A stretch of DNA of 64,000 nt from Brachionus manjavacas. Its lineage: Eukaryota; Rotifera; Eurotatoria; Ploima; Brachionidae. The translations under genes and the position numbers were made by a program. The notes beneath the pieces are model-generated. The model was not told where the DNA came from and did not search any database. It was given only the letters and a program-made list of their open reading frames with translations. Shown one piece after another: positions 1 to 13,700 of this stretch. Numbering within the stretch: position 1 is the stretch's first letter; every line of letters begins with the position of its first letter. Location: NCBI GenBank assembly GCA_019054805.1, contig JAHQIY010000007.1, forward strand, positions 1,617,501 through 1,681,500, written 5' to 3'.

Positions 1-655
<655 letters not shown>

Positions 656-850
656 AGGAAGCTTATTTTTTCAAATTTTTTTTTCTTTAATAATAAAAAT
701 TGACTTTTATTGAATTTTGTTTAAAAATAAAAAGCATTTTCAAAATTTCAGGAAAAAAATTTCCTCGTTTAATGAATAATGATTTATTGACAATGCAGTA
801 AAAAGGAATTCATTTATTCTGTTAAACAATCAAAATATTTTATTTGTCTG

Positions 851-1116
851 CAGTGCCGGAAATTAACTTGTCACATCATATCATATGATATCATTTGATA
901 TTAGATGATATGATCCGATATCAACTGATATCAGCTAATATAAGGAAAAAAGAATTATTTACAAATTTTTACAAATAGAAATTCAAATTTTAATTCACCT
1001 GATATTATCTGATATCAAATGATAATAGCTGATATCAGCTGATATGAGGAAAGTTTAAAAAAATGATATTAAATGAAATCAGATGATATGATGTGATAAG
1101 TTAATTTCCGGAACTG
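851..1116. mobile_element. Palindromic TA-type MITE, copy 1 (GATATC-rich)
   Basis: About 266 bases with inverted ends: the left end reads CAGTGCCGGAAATTAACTTG and the right end is its imperfect reverse complement. The interior is built from alternating GATATC/TGATATCA words that run as an inverted repeat to the centre. A second copy lies at 15577-15811 and is flanked by TA on both sides. Here only the right TA is intact. A CAGTG terminus with a TA target suggests a non-autonomous Tc1/mariner derivative. No coding capacity is seen. Confidence 0.8.
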
Positions 1117-1141
1117 TATTATTGTTAGAAAAGTATCTATA

Positions 1142-1190
1142 TATTTATTTGTTCATCTGTGCCGAGCTTTAGTTTCTTCAGGTTTAAAAA
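1142..1190 (+). repeat. Dispersed 49-base module, copy 1
   Basis: A short module reading roughly TTTATTTGTTCATCTGTGCC, then GAGCTTTAGTTTCTTCAGG and an A-rich end. It recurs at 15241-15290 (+) and 45609-45657 (-). It looks like the conserved 3' end of a retroposon, but no target duplication was found to delimit it. Confidence 0.6.
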
Positions 1191-2549
1191 AAATGATTTA
1201 ATTAAAAATACAAATCAGTAAAAATTTTAAAAAAAATTCATGTATCCAACATGGCATTTTGACAATGGTTTCTTGATTGTTTACGACAACTATAAAAACT
1301 GAAAAGGCCTTAAATTTTTTTTGGACTATGGTATTCAGCCCGGATGTGTAAAGCTATCACCCTTCATCACCATTTGTCATTTTCCAAAAATTAGATTTTA
1401 GTTTTTCTTTATGCTGATAATCAAACAAAAGTTTTATGGTTAGTTTTAATATGTACTCTATTTTATTTTCAAAACCAGATCCTTTTATAAATATTTTTGT
1501 TAGACTCTTACCAATTTTTGACATTTTTATGTAATTTATCCACTAAAGCAAATAAACCAGACTTAAGCAAAAAAATATAAAAGAAAAAAAATAATATTTT
1601 AATAAATAAATTTTTAAAAGATATTATAAAATTACGTTTTAATTACTGTAAATTATGTGATTTAATTAAATTTTAAAAATCATGATCGATTTTTTTTTTA
1701 TATTTTCTTATTTTGATCATAAAATCTGATAATATAACTAGATAATAATTTTTCTATAATTTTAGTAAAATTTGAATTTGTGTGAGAATAAGAAAATTAA
1801 AAAATTAAAATCCTTTCTGTACTTTTTGTATATTTTTATTTTTTGCTTTAAAAACATGTCTTGATGACATGTCTTGTCATGAATTAAACCTAAGGCTTTC
1901 AGTGTTTGATGCGGATTTAAACGCGAGATTATGCTATTAGATAATGCGCTCAAAGTTAATAATATTATAGCATGGGCGAGATGTACTCTGGTTCATGGTC
2001 CAAAGGCGTGTCTTAACTTGTGGTGCAGCATAATCGAACGAGGGAATACGGTAATTTAAATTTATTAGGCCCTGCTTTTTTTTAAATTTTTTTACTTTTA
2101 GTACTTTTTCTAATTTAATATATATTAAGCCTGTTCCTTTTTGTACTTTTTAACAATTAAAAAAATTTTAATAAATCAATATTTTAAATTTTAAATAATA
2201 TTTCTCTTACGCCCAGTATACCCGAATCCCTAAATCAGGACTACGCTTCAAACCCCATTTAATATAATATAATTACAATAGAGTGCCAAAAGTACAAAAA
2301 GGAACAGAACCGAATAAAATAATATTCTGATAGAGTACAAAAAGTCCAAAAATGAAAATTTTTTTAAAAAGTTTAATCACATTTTCAATCCATGACCTAA
2401 GAATCATAAAATTGACAAGACCCTAAAATTTCAATTTAAACATTAGAATTTTCAAATAAAAAATTTAAACTTTTATTTTAAAATTTTCATTAAATTTGAA
2501 TTTATTTTGAATATATGAAGTTTAAATTAGTCTTTTATATTCAGGTACA
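1191..2549. other. Gene-free AT-rich stretch
   Basis: No coding exon or recognisable protein fragment seen on either strand. Part of it forms the inverted repeat listed at 2126-2311. The open frame on the minus strand at 1762-1953 is Lys/Phe-rich with no family resemblance. Confidence 0.5.
2126..2311. repeat. Inverted repeat pair
   Basis: The arm CTGTTCCTTTTTGTACTTTT near 2130 reappears as its reverse complement near 2290 (AAAAGTACAAAAAGGAACAG), about 140 bases apart. This could be the inner part of another MITE. I could not fix outer ends or a target duplication. Confidence 0.5.
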
Positions 2550-2662
2550 CTAGTTGTTCTCGATGCAGTAACCTCTTTGTCAGATCGAAGCCGTTGCTCA
2601 AAAAAGACTTGAAAAGGAGATGAGCGCCTCACCATTATCCACTAGGATAGAAATGGGACAAT
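2550..2662 (+). mobile_element. tRNA-derived SINE, 3' fragment
   Basis: Matches the 3' third of the SINE described at 25757-26047. The shared words run in order from CGATGCAGTA through TTGAAAAGGAGATGAG to CCACTAGGAT and GGGACAA. The tRNA-like head is absent, so this is a truncated copy. Confidence 0.75.
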
Positions 2663-3332
2663 TTTTATACTCTAGTTGTTGTTGATTAACATAGGAATAA
2701 TAAAACAATAATAATACTCGATTAACCTTTTCAATTTCATTTAAGCAATATTAAATAGTGATGTAAGTTACTTGCCATAACTAAGTGACTGACAATGAAT
2801 GCATCATTTTCATGTTTTCAAAATTATATCAATTATTTTAAATTGAATCTTAATAATTTAACCCTACAGAATGAATCTAAAAATATTATTCATTTCTCAA
2901 ATCTAAACAACGTGTAAAATTTTTTAAATAAGTATTTTTTTTTAATCTCTGGGTGAAAATCAGGAAAACAAGAGGGAAAACGGATAAACGAATTCATCAA
3001 CAACAAACAAAATAGAGTCTTTGAAAAAAAAGATCAACCGGATGGACTGACCTTAAGGATTTCAAACTTAAAATTTATTAAATGTTATTTGGTTTATTAG
3101 GATTATATTTTTTGTTCAAGAATATTTCTCAATTTGTAATTTTTTTATGACCAATTGGTCATTAAATTGATTAATGAAAATATAGAAAAATAAATTTAAC
3201 TTTAACATCAAACATGAAAATTTATTAAAAAAATCTAATTAAAATTGAATTGATACTTTTAAGGATTCAATTACAAACAATATCTAAAATTAATATCTTA
3301 ACTTTACGAGTGGATAATTTTCGAACTTGAAC
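2663..3332. other. Gene-free AT-rich stretch
   Basis: Nothing recognisable seen. It probably includes the 3' flank of the minus-strand ShKT gene that ends at 3333. Confidence 0.4.
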
Positions 3333-5455
3333 TTAGCAGACTCTGCATGTCTTTGCACAGTAATACGCCATTGAATCTTTGTTTGTTTCACACTCCCCGC
3401 GTTCAGCTAATTCAGCACAATAGTGAACCAAATCTTTACAATTAGTAGTAGCTTTTTTTGTCGTAACTTCTATCAAATCAGTGAGATACTCTTGAACTTG
3501 ATTCATTGGAGTCGATGTCCTGGTAAAGTAATTGCTCGAACTTGGACTTATTGTATGAACCGGCCTTCTGATCAAATTTTTTTTTGTTGTTGGATGAATT
3601 CTATTCTTTTCATTTACCAAATCGCCACACAAATTGCAAGATCTTTTGCATGATTGAAGCATGTAAAATGGGTTCGTTTTGCAGTCTCCTCTCAAAGCCA
3701 AAACAGGACAATGGGCGTATTCATCTTTGCAAAAATTCTCGAACACTTTTAATTTAAATTTACTTTTAACTTTAATTGTATGAAAAAATACTCACCTGAA
3801 GTATTGATTTTTTTCGTTGTATCCTTGGCTCTGGTTGCTCGGGTTGTGTGTTTTTCACCACAGAAACCACAACTTTTTTTGCACTCAAGATTCATGTATT
3901 GACGATTTCTAACACATTCATCCTTCAAAGCCCAAATCTCACAATTTTTATTTGAATCATTACAATCTTAAATGAAAAAAATATTATAAATTAAATTAAA
4001 TAGTAAAAAATAAATATAATAAAAATTAAAAAAAAAACCTGATTCTCCATTCTTAGTTGAGTCAAAAGTAGTAATTGTTGGCAATATTGTACTTCTCGGT
4101 GTGTGAACAATCGGAAAAGTTTTAACATGGATTTTTCCGGTTGAAGTGAGTCCGCGGCTATTTTTATTATTATTTGAAGTTTGAGTACGGACAGAAAGCA
4201 GAGTCTTTCGAGCATAAATTGGTTGAGTTATTAATTTATTTGAGTCGCATGAATTTCCCAATTTAATGTTTTGGTCGAGTTCAATTTCTGTTTTTTAAAA
4301 TATTAATTTTTTTTTAATTTGAGAGGAAATTTACCTTTAGAAGACTTGCATTTATTAATGTAAGAATTATCGCATGGAAAAATAATTTTAATAATTTTAA
4401 TGATGTTAGAATCATAAACTTTTAAATCTCTAAGTGTAAACAAAAAATTATCTTTCTTGCCATAGGATCCTAGGTAAGCATCAATCTCAAAAAAAAATAA
4501 TATAATTTAATTTAAAATTATTCTATTAATTGCTCATACTGCACTCGCAAGATATTCTTTAATGTCAACTAGGGCAAAAGTGTTTTTCCACGGAACATTT
4601 TCGACGGCTCTTTGGTAAGCCGCTTTTAAATCCGAGATCAGCTTCGAATCCATAGCTTCAATAGTTAATAAACCATAAGAAAGTTGATGAACCATCAAAT
4701 CTTCAGATCTACAAAATTTAAAAAACTAAATTCTGCTTGACTCATTTGGAAATCAGTACCTAAATTTGTCATTGGAACAAAGTAAATTGTCTTCAGAAAC
4801 TGTTACTAAAGGTATGCTTCGCGTAGGACTTAGGCCTCTCAAAAAATTCCAATTCGAGGGCAATGAATTATATTCAGGAATATTTAGAATAGTTTCAGAA
4901 GCACCCAATACAACAACTCGGACATTTTTTTTAAAAAAAGCCTCTCTTATTTTTTCATTTCCAGCCAAATAAAATTTCAACACATAGCATGCTCTTTTTA
5001 GACCATTGATTGTTACCTTGTTGGAGCCTATTATTGGTATTCCGTAACTTTCCGTATATTTTTGATAAAAATAGCTCAATTTTAAATCGATTCTGATGTA
5101 TGATGGTATTCGCTTGATTTGGCCACATGAATCACTTTTCGAAGGTGCTCCATTTCTTTGTCTAGTTGAGTATCGGTTTTGAACTGATCCTAAAATATGC
5201 CAATATTTTTTTGTATTTATTCTTTACCAAGACTTACCAGAGTTGCTGAAATTACTATTTATATAAGAGAGGTCGTAATAAAAAGGCTCACTGTCGTAAG
5301 TTTTGTCAATATATTTTATGTTTGTTGTAATTTGAGAAATGACTAGAATAGTTCAAAATTTAATTGAGAAAAATTGATAATTTTAAACAAATACCCAAGC
5401 CAGTTATTGCTGAAAGCAAAATTCCTATCACATTAATGGAAGATTTGAATCTCAT
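3333..5455 (-). CDS. Secreted protein with degenerate zincin-like domain and three ShKT domains
   Basis: Eight exons fit: 5395-5455, 5238-5342, 4760-5189, 4540-4708, 4335-4485, 4039-4287, 3796-3966 and 3333-3745. Their lengths sum to 583 codons (582 residues). The start gives a signal peptide (MRFKSSINVIGILLSAITGL). Residues about 55-310 resemble an uncharacterised metazoan and fungal zincin-like family (YFYQKYTESYGIPIIGSNKV, later IPEYNSLP and EENLLC-like SEDNLLC). Where that family carries HExxH this protein has HQLSY, and the later EYWAEG-like site reads EYLASA, so zinc binding and catalysis are probably lost. After a Ser/Thr-rich linker come three six-cysteine ShKT domains, one in exon 7 and two in exon 8, the last ending in the terminal CRVC. 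Likely an extracellular binding protein. The family match is from memory. Confidence 0.75.
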
Positions 5456-7753
5456 TTCTGAAAATTTGACTTTTTTAGTTTTTGTCAAAAATAAATCCGT
5501 GAATTTTAATGGAAATGAAGTGTGTGTGTATGTGTGTAAATAAATTAGGCTAAAGTATTTATCGATTTGTGAACCACTTGAGAGAATAGGATCAAAAAAA
5601 TTAATTTCGATAAAATTTTCTGACAATTTTGTTTCTTCAATTTAAATTGCTTAATTGAATTTATTCTTTAGAAATTCACACTCCAGTCATAAATAGCAAA
5701 TTTAATAATAAAAAATGAATGAAAAATTTTTTTTCTTATTTTTCAAAGAGCTATCAAGAAAAGCAAAAAGCTAATTTTGTGCGAACATTTTCAACATTTT
5801 TGAACAGATAAGAGAATTGATTCTATTTGAGTTATAAGTAGAGAAATACCATGTTAATCAAATATTTGCTTCAAACTGCTTATACTTACGATCAAGCTCG
5901 ATCAATGACCTTTTAAATTTATCTATTTGAATCTAATTTTTGTTTAAATTAGAAACAAAAATTGAATGCTGTACCTAAAACCATAAAATCAAGGTCATAT
6001 TTATACTAATTAAACATTTTTATCAATCAAAACAAGATAAAAATCAAAATGAATTTATCTAACACTTAATCATAGTTTTATATGATTCCAAACATTTCAT
6101 AAATGATTATAAGACCAACTTTTAGAAGATTAAAATTAAAAAGAGACGATTCCAAAAATATTTTATTAAATTTATTTTAAAAAAAATCTAATCTTCGCTT
6201 GTGTATTCTCCATTCGATATAATGTTCTGAAACCATTCCATTCATCAATAATGATCGGATTTAACCCATAAAGTTGCTAAGTATATTGAAAAATGCATAT
6301 TGAAAAAAAATTTGAGTTTAATTATCTTTTTAAAGAAAAATTAACTCAAGTCTCTGACATGAATTTGATTTGAACTTTAAATTTAAATCGTATCTACGTT
6401 GACAGTGTAAGCAATGTAATCTAAGATTTGATTTTGAAAAAAGATATAAGAAGACTTTAAACGATTTTTCAACAGACCAAAAATTTACCATTTTTGTTAC
6501 TATGTTATTTTCTTTACCATTTTTTCTAATTAAATTGTGGAAGTCCTACTTTGGAAAGATAAAGGTCTTATTTTAATTTGTTTGTTTGTACTCTTTCAGA
6601 TTGAAAAATCAAAAAAAATAAAATTTCCTTAAAAGTTTTTTGACTTTCCTAGGGGTTTGTAAGCTTCTTTTTTGACAAAATAAAAATTTTACTTAGAATC
6701 AGAATTTATAGCGAGATGAATTTATAGCTCGAAACTTAGCTTCTTCCTGACTTTTGATTTTATTTCCATAGATTTTTTTGTACAAATCAGTAATTTACTT
6801 AATGTATTTAAAAGAGCCCATTGAACTGATGAGAATTTTCGACTGATGTTTACATTTTTCAAATACTAATTCATCTATGTCCTAACTCATCTAAGTATTT
6901 ATAGATTTAATTTTCTAAATTATCGGGTTCCTTAAAAGAATGGAACCAGTTGTCAGCAATAGGAAGAGGGTGTTCATTATTTATTTATTTCTTTTGAGAA
7001 TATTTTTGATTAATATACTTACCAATAAAGGACTTATTACCAAGCCTTGGGAGACACCTGCGGTTATGGGAATTCTTCCCTTATATCAATATTTACGGTT
7101 TATGCTTATAATATTCATGCTTAATTAATATCAAAAAACACAAATAAACCCAAACAAATTCAATATTTTTTTTGGGTTTAGGTAAGAAAAAAAATATGTC
7201 AAAATCCTCCTTTCAGAAATAGAAAAAATAAATTTTAAAAAATCAAATAGCTAGTTTTCAGGCTATTTAATTGTTTAATTTAATTGTTAATTCAAAAATT
7301 TTCCAAAATCAAAGAGATAAGTTTTGACTTAAAAAAGAGAACAATATTATTAAAAATCTTTTATTTAATTAATTTTTCGGCTTTAAAAAAATACAATTTA
7401 ATATAAAATAGCTGATATTATATATCAAAAATATGCATATATAAAGCTGGAAGATACAACAGCACTTTTTAAATAAAAATCTTCCATTTTTTTAAAATTT
7501 AAATGTCCAATCTTCATTAAAACTTGTAGAAAAAATTTCAATTCTCTTGTTTATTTTCAATGAAAGTATGAGTATGAAAATTAAAACATAAAAGATCTAA
7601 TATTAAAAAATAATTCCAAGAATAAAATTCAAAATGAAAAACCATTATTAAGATTTAATATATACATTTATTGAATAGCTCTTCGTCTCCTGTTACACGT
7701 GTGTCACTACAGATCATCGAGTATTGTCGGCTTTACTGTTCCTAAACAAAAAT
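5456..7753. other. Intergenic stretch, mostly empty
   Basis: No gene recognised. Around 6940-7128 a short plus-strand frame (NKGLITKPWETPAVMG) faintly recalls the tail of non-LTR reverse transcriptases, too little to call. The rest is simple AT-rich sequence between two minus-strand genes and should include the promoter of the ShKT gene. Confidence 0.4.
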
Positions 7754-10700
7754 TCATTTTTTTGAAAACAACGAGTCAAAACTTGGCGGGTCGAAAGGCT
7801 TGACCAGGTACAGTCTTTCTCCATTCTGATCAAATATCGGATTTTTATGGTAATGATCTAATAACTCTTTCATTTGATTAAATATTTTTTTACCTATTAA
7901 AAATTTTGAATCTTTGTAAAAAACTTTAAAATGCTTGTTGTTCGTGCTGTTCGACTTGAGCGAAATTGAAAAACATCCATTCTAAAAAACAAAATTTTTA
8001 TAATTTTCATAGACTTAAAAAAATTCTTTCAAAGAATAAAATAAAAAACTTTCGAATTGAGAATAATAAAAAGTCCTAATGTTTTTTGGTAAAGTTTTAT
8101 AATTGAACCATGATGACTTATTTTTGAAGCGTTAGTAACAAAATTAGATTAATTTTCTTGAAATTTCTATTTGTATCTTTTTTTAATATTCACGTCGGCA
8201 CAACTTAATAAACTTAATTAATGTACTGATAAAAGCAAGAATATTTAAAATAAGTAAGTTTCATGGTCATGCCTTTTTAATTATTTTTTTTTTTTAAAGG
8301 TTAAAGTAGTGGTAGGTAAACAACTTTGTGAGTTAAAAAAAAACTTTAAAAAAAAAACAATTCAATAAAAATTTATCAATTAAATCTCTAATGTTTTAAT
8401 TTTTCTAAAATATATTATTTTCTTGAAAGTACAAGCATCAATTTGATTTTAACCATCTGGACGTTCATTATGACCTGACAGGTGTAAATTTTTAAAATTT
8501 TTCGCATTAGCAGCTTTTTAATAGTTCAACGAATTCAAGCAAAGTTTAATTTAAGATCAAATTTCAAAATTTCAAATAAGTTCAAAATATTTTGTATTTA
8601 GGAAATTAAATTAGAATATCTATTTATTTATAATTCGAAAAGTATACCAACAAGAACCAATTACAGGATGGTATTGTGGTTGTAAAAGCAGCTCAAGGGT
8701 TTATGGAGCTTGTACGCATGTTACTAGTGTATTGAAGTTTATGGGATTCGAAAAACGTGATCTGGGAAAGTTAGAGAAGAGAAGAAATAATATGTTTAAA
8801 TTCGTGATGAGATGTGAAAAGGTAAATTAGAAAATGAGGATTCTTCAGTAATTGAAAATAATGAAAATCTTTCAGATGAAGAATAAAATCATCAAAATTT
8901 TACATTATTTAAAACTAATTGAATTGATATTTATTTGGTTAAGATCACGAAAATATAAAAAATAAACACTTAAAAAAATAAAAAAAAAATCAGAAATATT
9001 TTAATTTTTGTAGGGAATTTGGTGAGCTTACAAAAAAAATATAAAGCTTGATTAACATCTTAAATTCTAGTAAAGAAAAATTTATTAAGAATTAAGCAAC
9101 AAAATTTAGTCATTTTGACTATTCTTTACTAGAAAAAAATGGTATAAAATCTAATAAAAATAAAAAAAGCCAGCATTAAAAGAATTTTATTGAGTTTTCA
9201 TATACGCAGATTATTATTTAGTCCTAAAAAATTAATATTTCCATCATCTTAGGCATATTTCATTTAAATTTTTAATTAAAAAAAGTTTTTGCTTTTCTAA
9301 CAGTTTATGCTTCTTAAAAAGTGGAGGAAGCCAAGTTTTCCAATCTTAAATATTTTAATATGTTATTAGTGGCCTAAATTAAGATAAAATGATGTGTCGC
9401 AGAAAATTTTTGTCTTAACGTCTTATCGCACCTGAGGCTCTGGAACAGAAAAATTATTTTTTTGGATTTTTCTTAATTTTTTGATGAAAGAAAAAGTGAT
9501 ATAAAAAAACTGATTTCGAAATCCTGAGAGAATTTTATGTCAGGAACATTAGCAAAATTTCACATATAATATTAATCAGTATATTGAGTTCTATTAGAAT
9601 ATACCAAAAAAAATATGGATGAAACTTTTGTGTTTTTTTTTTTCTAATTGCCCCGTGAAGTCGAGAATATTTTTACTCTAAAATTGAATGCCTTAAAAGT
9701 TTATAAAATATTAAGTAGCGGTAACATTAAAATGAATTAAATTTATAAATTAAAAAAATGATTTCCAATTAACAATTTTAAGAAATAGATCGTAGAGGGA
9801 AAAAAATACATCTCAAAATGTTAATATTTTATTCGATCTACAATTGTACTAACATCTCCTGCGTTTTAACCGCATAATATTAATTGCTTCTAGATAAAAT
9901 AATTATTTTACTAGATAAAAAAATTAATAACTAGAAAATAAATATAAACACTATAAAAATAAATTAACACCTATCAAAAAAAATATATTACTAGATAAAA
10001 ATTGCTTTTAACTATAAAGAAATATTAATTGAATACAAAACTTATGAATCTGCTATATAAAAATATTAATTGACATTAAAAATTAATTGAAACTATTAAT
10101 TGACATTAAAAATTAATTGAAACTATTAATTGACATTAAAAATTGATTGAAACTAGTTTGAAATTTGACATCTCTTTTAATTGATTAAATGTGGTCTATA
10201 TAAGTTAAAAAAGAACTTTAAGAACTCAAATTAAAGTTTTAGTTTCAAAAATGAGCTCTGATGAAAGCTTTTCTTCAATAAGCTCTGACAGCTCCACAGA
10301 ATCCATCAATGATTCTGACACCGAGACTTACGAGATTGAACCTAGACACACGCGACCAACGGTAAGTCAAATTCAAACCGATAAACGCCGATGACACCGA
10401 TGTTGAAGATGATGCTCAAATTGTTGTAAAAAAAGGACGTGGTAAAAACAAAGTATATGATTTAGTTGCAGAACAAATAAATCTAAATGATGCAATTGAG
10501 TTTATAAAAGGTTTCGAATCCGTCAAATGGACTCGCGCAGACACACGCAACACGGAAGATGGAGAAAAACGTTTTTACACTTGTATTAAAGGGTGTCCAA
10601 ATAATTATATATATTACTAAATGCCGAAGACGAGTTTGTCAATATTTATGCCTCGGACGATAATCATCAACATGACAATCCAACAAGATCAAATAGAAAC

Positions 10701-13700
10701 ACCACACTGCCTAGAGTAACTCGCGAAAAAGTGATTCAATTGCTTGAACTTGGCGTCAACAAAAATCGTCAAATTTTAAAAGAAATAGGAAACTTCTGGA
10801 CATCCCAATTAACGATCAAAAAAAGACATACAAAAATAATTCGAGCAATATACTATTTGACAACAACGAACCTGGACCAAGTCAACCTATTAAGCCGAAA
10901 CGTGGTCGAGGTAGACCAAGTAAAAACAGTCAAATTACAATTACTTCTGCAAAAAAAAGAGACGCGAAAAGTACAAGCGATGCCGCTGTGAGTCAAACTC
11001 AAAATAAAAAACGCAGAATTTAATTTTTTATTCTTTTATTAATATAAAATTATATCAATTTGTATTTTTTTCTACTTATTAATAAATATATCTAGTCAAA
11101 ATAATATTTTTTATCTTTTATTTGAATATCTAGTAAATTTAATACCTTTATCTAAAATAATTAATTCAATGCCCGTTTTAACTAAAATTAATTTTCCATT
11201 TGTATTTTGTTTCATAATTAAAGTTAATTAAGCTTCATTTTATCAAGTTTTATAAGGTGTTTGCCTCAGATCACAAAACCGGGTAATAAAAGAATTTCAT
11301 TAAAAACTCCATATTTTGAGTTTTAGAGTGAAAAATTTGATTTTAAACCCAAAAATACTTGGTGGAACATCAAAATAAGTAGAGAGTCCGACTCTCTAAA
11401 CAGTTGATTTTACAATAGATAGGCTGTTATTGAAATATAAATTTTTTTATGAGAATTAACGTGAATTCGTTCAAGAATTTTTGAATTTTAATCAAAAAAA
11501 AATTTAATTTTTTACTAATTATTAATTATTAAATTCATTTTAGTTTAAGTCCCATTGACAAATTGGAGTATGATTATATTTTTTAAAAAAATAAATAAAA
11601 AGAGTAGAAAAATCACAATAAAATTAATCAACTAAATAATTAATTACATTATAATTGAATGAACTAGACCAAGATTTCTCTCGATAAATTATTGCTAGAG
11701 AAGTCCATAACATCAATATGAGTTTTTTTCTCCACTTTGTTAAGTTGTTTGTAAAAAGAGGTGTTTTTCTGATTGAACTTTTTATAATTACCGCGAAGTA
11801 AAGTCAATATATACTTATATGTCTTTTATTTTTATTTCGTGAAGATGGTTGTCAAAAGTCAGTCAGATATTTTTACTAGATAAACTAGAGAATATTTTTT
11901 TATTTTATTTAAAAGATAATTTAGGAAAGGGGAATTTCCAGGGCAGCTCCGAATGGCATAGCCTTATTTTCAGCCCTCTTGTTAGAAATTTTAATTTTAC
12001 AAAATTTAGATTAATTAATAAAAATTAATTTTTTTTTTTTTTTTTTATAATTTGTATCATAAACTAGAGACTATTTTGAATACAAATGGGTGAGCTTTTT
12101 GCAGAATCATGATCTTAAGGTCTAATATTTTGCGTCTTTTTAAAACAGCTCCAATATGAAAATTTTTAAAATCAAATATTTTAGTGTTTAGACTTTATTA
12201 TTCCCAAGGAGTCACTTATTTAGATATAATAGCGGTGAAATTTTATTTATTTTTATTTTCTTAGACAAACTCTACAATCACTAACAGGAGTTCGATATAT
12301 TTGTTATTTTTAAAAGGAAAAATATTTGGCAAGTTTTTTTTTTCTAATTTACATTTCATAAAATAATTACGTAATTATATTTCGAATTTTAACATGCTAA
12401 AGTATTGAGTTTTAATGAAACAACGCAATTTCAAAATTTTTAAAAAGTTAAAAAGAAAAAAAAACTTGCCATTATATTTTCAGTAATTTTTTTAATTAAT
12501 TCTTCAAGTTATTTTTATATTGGTACCAGTTTAATGGTTATTTACGCTTTTGGCCTCACTATCGAAGGACATTGATCCAAAGGATGAAAAATCGATTTTC
12601 TCCTGCTAAACTAGGTGATTTTAGCCTAAAAATGATCTTTTTTGATAATCATATCATTCCAATTTTACATTTTTTGTTTAATAAAAGTGAAATTTTACGG
12701 TTCTTCAAACTTTCCCGATCGATTTTTCTAGCTAAAAATCACCTATCTTTACAAGTGAAAGTACGAACAATAATAAAATAAATAAATAAGGGGAAAATAA
12801 ATTACTTCAATCGAGATATTAATCTCTAAAGTTGAGATTTTATTCAATTTCGACCAATATTTGAAGTTAAACATCTTCTTAGGGTTTGAAATCTTTCTAC
12901 TTTTAATTTATACCTCTACCAAACATACTCGAGGCTTAACATTAATCGTTACCTGGAATCTAAACATTTTAGATCTACATGAAAAAACAAAGGCTTAGTA
13001 TTGGCATTCCTTAAAATTTTTACTTAAGTCCTCAATGTCATATTTATTTAAAATTTTTATTTTTTCTTAAATTTTTGGGAGCAAAATTTTAAAAATAATT
13101 AATTAAGCCATGAAAACAAAACTTACATCAGAATCCCTCACTAAATAATCTCCATTGGAAGCATATTTATTCAGCAATAAGACAGCCTCGAATCGGGTTA
13201 TGTTTCCAAAATACCAGTTGTTGTAAGCCAGGACTCCATTCGACGATGGTCGACGAATAAATACAAAGTCTTGCAACTGGTGTTCCAACAGCGGTTCGAC
13301 ACACTTAGAGGGTATCATACCGGTAGCTCCTTCACTATTGAACACCTTGAGCCATGACTTGTCGTAATCCAGACCTTCGGCGTCATCTTCCACCAGTTTA
13401 ACTATTTCGTTCACTTGCACGCTCAATTCGTTTGAATACGAATTGGTTGCTTTTATGTTGACACTAGCCTTGAACGGGTAGATCACCCGCAAATACTCTA
13501 TGTCTTTTTCGCTAGAGGATATTGACTCACACTTTGGATAGCTTGAGTCCAAATTGGTGTTCGAGCTGTCGAGCAGCTTAGGCGACATTTGATTGATCGG
13601 AGATTCATTTTGTTTTTCTCCAGAGGGAGAATTTTTCATGGCCTAAAAAATTAATCAAAAAAAGTTCATTTAAAAAAATTTGTCAATTACGCTTTTATTT

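Larger units (their letters stand above)
9871..11174 (+). mobile_element. Decayed MULE/hAT-like DNA transposon with 8-base target duplication
   Basis: About 1.3 kb bounded by direct repeats GTTTTAAC at 9863-9870 and 11175-11182. The ends are imperfect inverted repeats (left GCATAATATTAATTGC, right in reverse GCATTGAATTAATTAT), and both continue into TAGATAAA and several CTAGATA words. A TATATAAG box at 10197 precedes an ATG at 10251 that opens a Ser/Asp/Glu-rich frame. Beyond stops and frameshifts, the remaining reading includes WTRADTRNTEDGEKRFYTCI and a C-x3-C...H-x-H pattern like the WRKY/GCM1-type finger of MULE transposases, then a basic Pro/Gly/Arg-rich tail. No DDE catalytic core is seen, so it is non-autonomous. 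It lies in the last Nck intron on the opposite strand. Confidence 0.65.

Noticed and set aside
6940-7128. LINE fragment at 6940-7128
   Set aside because: Only one short block resembles reverse transcriptase tails; the remainder is Leu/Ile/Phe-rich noise.
9871-11174. A host gene inside the Nck intron
   Set aside because: Target duplication, inverted ends, stops and frameshifts show a decayed transposon.
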